Assembly: GCA_014859545.1 (NCBI GenBank)
Contig: JACUTZ010000008.1
Coordinates: 1-34,014 of the forward strand
From: Gammaproteobacteria bacterium
GTDB taxonomy: Bacteria > Pseudomonadota > Gammaproteobacteria > Thiohalomonadales > Thiohalomonadaceae
DNA length: 34,014 nucleotides
Reading direction: 5' to 3'
The translations under genes and the position numbers were made by a program. The notes under the pieces are model-generated. The model was not told where the DNA came from and made no database searches. It saw nothing but the letters and a program-made list of their open reading frames with translations. Below, one piece after another: positions 27,063 through 34,014 of this stretch (positions within the stretch are counted from its first letter, which is position 1; each line of letters begins with the position of its first letter).

Positions 27063-27689
27063 ATGGGTGTGGTTGCGAGCAGGCGCTCGGTAATGACGCT
27101 GTTTTCCGGTGACAACGATCCGTATAGTCACCGGGTCCGCATAGTCCTGGCGGAAAAAGGCATTAATGTGGATATCGTCAGTGTCGAGGCAGCTAACCTG
27201 CCGGAGGACCTGATTGACCTCAACCCTTACAATTCCGTACCGACCCTGGTGGATCGCGAGCTGGTCTTATATGGCTCGGCGGTGATCATGGAATATCTGG
27301 ATGAGCGTTTCCCCCATCCACCGCTGATGCCGGTGGATCCGGTTTCCCGCGCCACCAATCGCCTGATGCTGTACCGCATCGAGCAGGATCTCTATCGCCA
27401 TCTGGACCTGCTTGCCGATGCCAATGAAAAGGTAGTGAGCAAGGCCAAAAAGGAGATCCGCGAAAATCTGGTGATGGCCAGTGTGGTCTTCGAGTCCAAG
27501 CCCTACTTCCTGAGTGATGAATTTTCATTGGTGGATTGTGCGCTGGCCCCGCTGTTGTGGCGTCTGCCACACTACGGCATCAGCCTGCCAAAGCAGGCTG
27601 CGGCGCTGCTGGACTATGCCGATCGCATCTTTGCCCGCGAATCCTTTCGCGAGAGCCTGACCGAGCAAGAACGCGAAATGCGAGACTAA
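27063..27689 (+). CDS. sspA: Stringent starvation protein A
   Basis: A 208-aa glutathione-S-transferase-fold protein that binds RNA polymerase and aids stationary-phase and stress transcription. The thioredoxin-like domain (TLFSGDNDPYSHRVRIVLAEKG) has no catalytic cysteine or serine in the usual place, as expected for SspA. LNPYNSVPTLVDRELVLYGS is the family signature. The ATG at 27063 has AGGAG upstream; earlier in-frame starts lie in the terminator hairpin. It is followed 56 bp later by sspB. The location after petABC is common in Beta- and Gammaproteobacteria. Confidence 0.94.
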   Translation: MGVVASRRSVMTLFSGDNDPYSHRVRIVLAEKGINVDIVSVEAANLPEDLIDLNPYNSVPTLVDRELVLYGSAVIMEYLDERFPHPPLMPVDPVSRATNRLMLYRIEQDLYRHLDLLADANEKVVSKAKKEIRENLVMASVVFESKPYFLSDEFSLVDCALAPLLWRLPHYGISLPKQAAALLDYADRIFARESFRESLTEQEREMRD

Positions 27690-27745
27690 ACACCTGTCAA
27701 TACGCGGGCCTTGCCGGTCTGCGTGGTGATCGAGTGAGGAGAGTT

Positions 27746-28135
27746 ATGACCTCGAGCAGACCCTATCTTATCCGCGCCCTGTATGAATGGATTGTCGATA
27801 ACGGTCTTACCCCGTATGTGCTGATCAATGCCGAGAACGAACAGGTGGTGGTGCCACGCCAGTTTGTGGAAAACGGCAAGATCGTCCTGAATGTCAATCC
27901 ATCTGCGGTGCAGAATCTGCTGCTTGGCAATGAATACCTGGAGTTGGATGCCCGCTTCAGTGGTTCACCCATGCATGTGGTGGTGCCGGTACTGTCGGTA
28001 CTGGCCATCTACGCCCGTGAAAATGGCAAGGGCATGGTGTTCAACGAGGAAGAGCAGGGCGGCGACGAGCCACCACCGGGCAAGGGCAAGGATGAGGATA
28101 AGAGCAAACGCCCGCAGTTGCGGGTGGTCAAGTAG
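27746..28135 (+). CDS. sspB: ClpXP protease specificity-enhancing factor SspB
   Basis: A 129-aa adaptor that delivers ssrA-tagged proteins to ClpXP. The folded substrate-binding domain occupies about residues 1-105 (YLIRALYEWIVDNGLTPYVLI). An acidic, Gly/Pro-rich linker follows, then the ClpX-binding tail RPQLRVVK, the XB motif, at the very end. The ATG at 27746 has GAGGAG upstream. The intact tail indicates a functional adaptor. Confidence 0.95.
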   Translation: MTSSRPYLIRALYEWIVDNGLTPYVLINAENEQVVVPRQFVENGKIVLNVNPSAVQNLLLGNEYLELDARFSGSPMHVVVPVLSVLAIYARENGKGMVFNEEEQGGDEPPPGKGKDEDKSKRPQLRVVK

Positions 28136-28196
28136 CTGTTAGTGGGGACTGGCTATCGGGTTAAGCGCTGTCTGCCAGCACTCATCACTCAGCACT

Positions 28197-29588
28197 CTAA
28201 AATCCCTTTCCCGGATTGAGGATCCCCAGCGGATCAAACACCTGCTTGATGCCGTGCATCAGCGCCATTGCAGCCGGGCTGATCTCGCGCGGCACATAGG
28301 CCTTTTTTACCAGGCCGATGCCATGCTCGCCGGACAGGCTACCTTCCAGTTTTAGCACCAGATCAAACAGCTCTGACAGACAGGCCTCGGCATTGGCCAT
28401 CTGTGCGGGGTCGTCCGGGTCCACCAGCAGATTGACGTGGATATTGCCGTTGCCGGCATGGCCAAAGTTGACGATGGTGATCTGAAAGCGTCTGGCCAAT
28501 GCTTCAATACCAGCGATCAGGCCTGGGATCTGCGAGACTGGCACCACCACATCCTCATTGATCTTCTTTGGCGCGACCTTGCGCAGGGCCGGAGAGAGGG
28601 CCTTGCGTACCCGCCACAACTCTGCTACCTCGGCTTGATCCCGGGCCAGCACACATTCCACACAGCCCTCACCCTGGGCGGCGGATTGCACCGCTGCCGC
28701 GGCCTGATCGATACAGCTGGCCGGGCCATCTACCTCGATCATCAACATCGCCGCCGCGCCTTGTGGCAAGGCGATCTGGGCGTAGTCGCGGATCATCGCC
28801 AGCGCGGCCCCATCCATGAACTCCAATGCACAGGGCGTGACCGGCTGGGCCATGATCCTTGAGACCGCCTCGGCGGCGCGGTGCATGTCGGTATAGGTGG
28901 CGCGCAGGCTGCGCCTGGCCTCGGCCAGCGGGCTGAGTTTCAGGGTGGCCTGGGTGATCACCGCCAGGGTGCCCTCGGAGCCGGCGATCAGACGGGTCAG
29001 GTCATAACCGACCACGCCCTTGCTGGTGGTGGTGCCGGTGCGAATCCGTTCACCGGACGGGGTGACGATCTCCAGGCCCAGCAGGTTGTCGCGAGGGGTA
29101 CCGTATTTCACCGCACGAGGGCCGGCCGCGTTGCAGGCGATATTGCCACCGATGGTACAGACCGCCGAGCTGGTCGGATCAGGCGGCCAGAAAAAGCCAT
29201 GTTCAGCGGCGGCATCCTGTACCGCCTGATTGCTGACCCCGGGCTCCACCACCATCAGACGATTGTCGGGATCCACACGCAGGATGCGGTTCAGCCGCTC
29301 GGTCGACATTACCACTCCACCCTTCGCAGGGACGGCCGCCCCGGCGGTACCGGTGCCGCTGCCGCGCACCACCAGTGAAACGCGATGTGCCTGGCAGAGC
29401 CGCAGCAGGGTTTGAACCTGCGCAGTGTTTTCCGGCAATACCACCGCGATGGGTGCCTGGTGCAGGCGGCTATTGTCGTAGCCGTAGGTCCAGCACTCGG
29501 CCGGATCCCGCATCAGCTGCGCCGCATCGAAATCCTGGCCCAGGGCGGCCAGGAACTCGCTGTGCAAGGGTAGCTGACTAGTCGACAC
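28197..29588 (-). CDS. FAD-linked oxidase, D-lactate/glycolate dehydrogenase (GlcD) family
   Basis: A flavoprotein of about 463 aa. The PCMH-type FAD domain is at the N-terminus (VVRGSGTGTAGAAVPAKGG, VVEPGVSNQAVQDAA, GGNIACNAAGPRAVKYG). The C-terminal FAD-oxidase domain has the active-site histidines in FGHAGNGNIHVNLL and SGEHGIGLVKK. It oxidises a 2-hydroxy acid such as D-lactate or glycolate; substrate cannot be chosen from sequence, and D-2-hydroxyglutarate is also possible. The start is uncertain: the GTG at 29586-29588 overlaps the dolP stop, while the frame is open 27 codons further upstream inside dolP. It converges on sspB with a 61-bp gap. Confidence 0.88.
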   Translation of the reverse strand: MSTSQLPLHSEFLAALGQDFDAAQLMRDPAECWTYGYDNSRLHQAPIAVVLPENTAQVQTLLRLCQAHRVSLVVRGSGTGTAGAAVPAKGGVVMSTERLNRILRVDPDNRLMVVEPGVSNQAVQDAAAEHGFFWPPDPTSSAVCTIGGNIACNAAGPRAVKYGTPRDNLLGLEIVTPSGERIRTGTTTSKGVVGYDLTRLIAGSEGTLAVITQATLKLSPLAEARRSLRATYTDMHRAAEAVSRIMAQPVTPCALEFMDGAALAMIRDYAQIALPQGAAAMLMIEVDGPASCIDQAAAAVQSAAQGEGCVECVLARDQAEVAELWRVRKALSPALRKVAPKKINEDVVVPVSQIPGLIAGIEALARRFQITIVNFGHAGNGNIHVNLLVDPDDPAQMANAEACLSELFDLVLKLEGSLSGEHGIGLVKKAYVPREISPAAMALMHGIKQVFDPLGILNPGKGF

Positions 29589-30161
29589 GGATATATTCAA
29601 AGATGCGTACGATGTGCTTGACCCCGCTGACAGCGCGGGTGGCTTCGACCACCTGTTCGGCTTCGGCACGGGTCACCAGGCCCAGCAGATAGACGGTGCC
29701 ATCATGGGTGACCACCCGGATCGCACCACTTTTCACATCCCGATCAGAAAACAGGGCGCTGCGGACCCGTGAGTTGAGCGCGATATCGGCACGCCGTGCT
29801 GCCATCTCGCTGGGCGGGGCGATACGCAGCTCATTGCGTACCTCACGCACATGGGCTTCCTGTTTGGTAAAGGTATGGATGCGTTCGGCCATCACCGGCA
29901 GCGCAACCTCGCCGGTCAGCAACACGATACCGTTATAGCTATCGACCTTGACGTGGCTGTTGTCCAGCAACTCCTTGTCCTTGACGATATAGTCCTTGAC
30001 CCGCATCTCGATGCGTTGGTCATTGAGCATGGTGCCGGCGGTGCGCCGGTCCTGGGCAACGATGATGCCGCTGGCTGCTGCACCCCCTACCAGCAGGGGG
30101 GCGCAGCCGACCAATGGCAGGGTCGTCAGCAGGGCGAACAACAGCAGAAAAAGGGCGCGCA

Positions 30162-30162
<1 letters not shown>
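29578..30162 (-). CDS. dolP: BON-domain outer-membrane lipoprotein DolP (YraP)
   Basis: A 194-aa lipoprotein with lipobox LVGC (C20) and two BON domains (about 45-115 and 123-192; VKVDSYNGIVLLTGEV and IRVVTHDGTVYLLGLV). In E. coli, DolP binds anionic phospholipid and supports outer-membrane integrity and the BAM complex. Its ATG overlaps the diaA stop as TGATG. The order diaA-dolP matches enteric bacteria. Confidence 0.93.
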
Positions 30163-31112
<950 letters not shown>

Positions 31113-31135
<23 letters not shown>

Positions 31136-33050
31136 CCTGTCCTTCTCCCAGTGCTTCCTGCATCAGTTGGGGGCTGCCACGGCGGAACACCGCCCAGTGT
31201 AGTTGACGGCTGAGTTGGCCGTACGCATCGACACTCAGCATACCGGTCTCGCCCGAATAGTATTCATGGGGGTGGCGCTTGAGCATCTCCAGCAGCGGGA
31301 TCAGGTGATAGGCATCTACCCCCAGGGCGACAAAGCGCTGTAACTGGCCACTATGATGATTGAGGGCGGCGCGGCTAGTTTCGCGCAACTCGCTGCTGAG
31401 GGTGTCGGCACCGAGGGTCCAGGGCATGTCATTGAACTGAATCCCATCCAGATCCCGATCGGCATCCCGATCGATACGGCCCGCGTAGAGGTGCGAACTG
31501 GCCAGCACCGGCAGATCCCCCGCATGGTGGAAACGCAGCTGCGGACGGATCAAACGGGCCTGGCGGGGCTGGGCCACCAGAAACAGGAAATCGATATCCT
31601 GGCGCAGTCGCGGGGTGAACTCGACCCGTCGCGCGCTCAGCAGGTTGATGCGCCGGTAGCGCAGTTCGCTGTCGTGGATATTCAGCAGGCTTTTGATCGG
31701 CTGGGCAAAATCGTTATGGCCGGGGTCATAGCTGGTGTGTGCGAGCAATTCACCGCCCAGTGCCTGCCAGTGATCACCAAAGGCCTGCTGCATGCGTTCG
31801 CCCAGAGCGGTGTTGGGGACCATTACCGCCGCGCGCTGGTAGCCGGCTTGCCAGGCGCGGTTGGCGGCCTCGCGGGCCTCATCCTCGGGAGACAGGCCAA
31901 ACTGGAAGAGTTGTTCGTTCAGCGGCGGCGCGGCAAGATTCAGCGCCAGGGTTGGTACCGGCAGGCGCTCCTGCATGGCCAGGCTTTCTACCGCGGCCTT
32001 GTCCAGCGGGCCGATCACCATCCCGGCACCGTCACTTACCGCCTGCTGATAATGGGCATGGATATGACGGGGGTCGTCGCCCACGTCGATGATGCGCAGA
32101 CGGGTCTCATGGCGTTGTGGATCCGCATACCAAGCCGCCAGCACCCCATCCTGGATCGCCTGGGCCGGTGCGGCAAAGCGTCCGCTCAAGGGTAGCAGCA
32201 GGGCGATATCGTTGGGGCGGCTGCTCAGCACCGTACTGCGCTGACGCAGGGTATCCAGGAAGGCTGCGGTGGCCGGGTGTCCGGGATAATTCTGGCGCCA
32301 GCGCTGGATCAGTGCCTCCAGCTCGGCGGGGCTGAGGCGATAGTTACGCGCCAGTTCGGCCAGTTCCATCCAGCCACTCAGGGCATCCGGTGGTGGTTGG
32401 TAGCGCATCTGGCGCAGCGCCTGCGGGGTCAGCATCCCCAGGTTTTGCCAGATCGCCAGTTGGTTGTCCTCGATGCTGGCCTGATCGCTCAAGAACATTT
32501 CACGCTGAAGATATTCGCGGGCACTCTCCAGATGATTACCCAGGCGGGCAAAGGCCTGGGCACGCAGATGATGATACTCGGCATACAGATCCGGACGGCC
32601 GCTGAGTAGTGACTCCTCCACCGCCGGTTGCAGCAGCAGGCTGAGGGCCAGGTCCGGGTCGCGTTTCAGGGCGATCTCGGCTAGCAGCAGTTGCCGCTCC
32701 ATCTGCATGTCTCGTGGTAGCTGGGCATGGGGCAGATCCTGTAATAGCTGATTGGCCTGATTGAGGAGGCCACCCTGGTAAAGGGCCAGGGCGGCCTGAA
32801 AGCGGTACTGCCAGCGGGCGGGTGGCCCCTGCTCTTCGGCTAGCTGCATATATAGGTTGTGGGCACGGCCGTAGTCACCGGTCTGCATGGCGTGCGCGGC
32901 CTGGCTGAGGGGGTCCTGAGTGACGACATCCGGTCGCACCGGCGTCTCGCTACAGCCCTGCAGCAGGACCAGGAACAGCAGCAGCACGAACAGATTTTGC
33001 ACCCTTAAGGGTGTAAGATGATGGGGAGTGCTGTCCTGAGTGGCCAACAT
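31113..33050 (-). CDS. lpoA: Penicillin-binding protein activator LpoA
   Basis: A 645-aa outer-membrane lipoprotein. The lipobox is LLQGC with C33, after a hydrophobic signal segment. A TPR-like N-terminal region (about 40-290, many Ala/Leu/Gln helices) is followed by a periplasmic-binding-protein-like C-terminal domain (IALLLPLSGRFAAPAQAIQDGVLAAWYADPQ). LpoA spans the periplasm and stimulates PBP1A. The ATG at 33048-33050 has AAGGA upstream; the frame is open 38 codons earlier but those overlap rsmI's leader. It is divergent from rsmI, with 46 bp between starts. Confidence 0.92.
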
Positions 33051-33096
33051 GGGCAGGTCCTTTTTTCTACACAATATCTGGGCGAGAATAATCAAG

Positions 33097-33939
33097 GTGA
33101 CAATCCAGGCAGGCGTTCTATATATAGTGGCAACACCGATCGGCAACCTCGGTGATATTAGCACACGGGCACTGGAAATCCTGCGCCAGGTGAGCCGGAT
33201 CGCCGCCGAGGATACCCGCCATAGCGCGGCCTTGCTGCGCCATTATGCCATTGATACGCCGATGCTGTCGCTGCATGAACACAACGAGCGTCACAAGCTC
33301 GAAGAACTGCTGGGCCGTTTGCAGGGTGGCGAACAACTGGCGCTGATCTCCGATGCGGGCACCCCGTTGATCAGTGACCCCGGCTATCATCTGGTGCAAC
33401 GCTGTCATCAGGCGGGTATCAAGGTGGTGCCGATCCCCGGTCCCAGTGCGCTGATTACCGCGTTGTGCGCCAGTGGCCTGCCTACCGACCGCTTCAGTTT
33501 CGAGGGTTTTCTGCCCAACCGTTCGGCAGCGCGTAGCGCCCGTCTGGAACCGCTTAAGGATGATCCACGCACCCTGGTCTTTTATGAGTCGCCGCATCGT
33601 ATCCTCGATTCACTGCAGGACATGGTGGCGGTATTCGGCCCCGAACGAAGCGCGGTGCTGGCCCGCGAGCTGACCAAAACCTTTGAGACCATTCACCAGG
33701 ACAGCCTCGCGGCATTGAGTGAGTGGGTCGCCGCTGATGCCAACCAGCAAAAGGGCGAGATCGTGCTACTGATCAAGGGGGCCGAGCCGGACCCGGAGCA
33801 GGCCTTGAGCCCCGAAGCCCGACGCCTCGCGGCCATCCTCGCCGAAGAGTTGCCGCTCAAGCAGGCCGCAGCCCTGGCGGCGCGGATCAGCGGCGAAAAA
33901 AAGAATGCCCTCTATCAATTCCTGCTGGAACAAAAGTAA
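33097..33939 (+). CDS. rsmI: 16S rRNA 2'-O-ribose C1402 methyltransferase
   Basis: A 280-aa SAM-dependent tetrapyrrole-methylase-fold enzyme that methylates C1402 of 16S rRNA. Motifs are YIVATPIGNLGDISTRAL, AEDTRHSAALL, ISDAGTPLISDPG and PIPGPSALITAL; the C-terminal RsmI extension ends ISGEKKNALYQFLLEQK. The start is the GTG at 33097-33099, since no ATG precedes the fold closely and upstream in-frame codons are untypical. No strong Shine-Dalgarno sequence is seen. It is divergent from lpoA. Confidence 0.94.
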   Translation: MTIQAGVLYIVATPIGNLGDISTRALEILRQVSRIAAEDTRHSAALLRHYAIDTPMLSLHEHNERHKLEELLGRLQGGEQLALISDAGTPLISDPGYHLVQRCHQAGIKVVPIPGPSALITALCASGLPTDRFSFEGFLPNRSAARSARLEPLKDDPRTLVFYESPHRILDSLQDMVAVFGPERSAVLARELTKTFETIHQDSLAALSEWVAADANQQKGEIVLLIKGAEPDPEQALSPEARRLAAILAEELPLKQAAALAARISGEKKNALYQFLLEQK

Positions 33940-33973
33940 GCCCCCACTTACTCCCCTTGCTCACAACCACCAG

Positions 33974-34011
33974 AAATAAAAACGATCTCGCGCAGTGACG
34001 CTGAGGAGATC
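33974..34011 (-). terminator. Possible minus-strand terminator at the window edge
   Basis: GATCTC (33984-33989) pairs with GAGATC (34006-34011), extended inward by GCG/CGC with a small bulge. Read on the minus strand, the stem is followed by GTTTTTATT. It could terminate a gene entering from the right, convergent with rsmI. In several Gammaproteobacteria this spot lies near rnpB or mraZ, but neither is visible. Confidence 0.4.
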
Positions 34012-34014
34012 AGT

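Noticed and set aside
28177-28198. Short AGCACTCA direct repeats between sspB and the oxidase gene
   Set aside because: There are only two imperfect copies in a 61-bp spacer, too little to support a defined element.

Overview
The window is a compact stretch of chromosome (about 42 genes, no gap above 300 bp) whose protein families and gene order point to a free-living, respiring gammaproteobacterium. The order recalls several conserved blocks: caxA-kdsD-kdsC-lptC-lptA-lptB-rpoN-hpf-ptsN, mla-ibaG-murA-his, petABC-sspAB, and rsmI/lpoA-yraN-diaA-dolP. The presence of HPr kinase (hprK) and a mannose-type EIIA next to rapZ fits lineages such as Chromatiales or Xanthomonadales-like bacteria rather than enterics. 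The genus cannot be fixed from the sequence alone.

Layout. 1-258: tail of a Lys/Ala/Pro-repeat, histone-H1-like (AlgP-like) protein. 308-2602 (minus): a phospholipase D/cardiolipin synthase-like gene and RNase D. 2675-12747 (minus): one long, tightly packed gene string. In transcription order it is caxA, a small HMA metal-binding protein, kdsD, kdsC, lptC, lptA, lptB, rpoN, hpf, ptsN, hprK, rapZ, EIIA-Man, HPr and a broken ptsI. It links LPS precursor synthesis and transport to sigma-54 and a regulatory phosphotransferase system. 12792-13783 (minus): mlaA and a 61-aa conserved hypothetical. 13851-16921 (plus): a DUF72-like protein, then mlaF-mlaE-mlaD-mlaB with no mlaC. 17029-21975 (plus): ibaG, murA, hisG, hisD, hisC, with long palindromic elements directly after hisG and hisD and a weaker relative after hisC. 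22147-24112: a DegS/AlgW protease (minus) divergent from a Nif3-family protein (plus). 24344-28135 (plus): the cytochrome bc1 operon petABC, a strong terminator, then sspA-sspB. 28197-33050 (minus): an FAD-linked oxidase, dolP, diaA, yraN, lpoA. 33097-33939 (plus): rsmI.

How the genes work together. The region is dominated by envelope biogenesis: Kdo synthesis, the LPS bridge, retrograde phospholipid transport (MlaA, MlaFEDB), the peptidoglycan genes murA and lpoA, DolP, and an envelope-stress protease. Alongside it are sigma-54/PTS regulation, respiration and histidine synthesis.

The most notable anomaly is ptsI. Only about 54 N-terminal and about 108 C-terminal codons remain, joined out of frame, so the active-site histidine and most of the PEP-binding domain are gone, while HPr, EIIA-Man, EIIA-Ntr, HprK and RapZ all look intact. 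Other points of interest are the missing mlaC, the CGCAAAG palindromes that start exactly at the stop codons of hisG and hisD, and an HMA gene inside the kds/lpt string. I found no CRISPR array, transposase gene, tRNA or rRNA.
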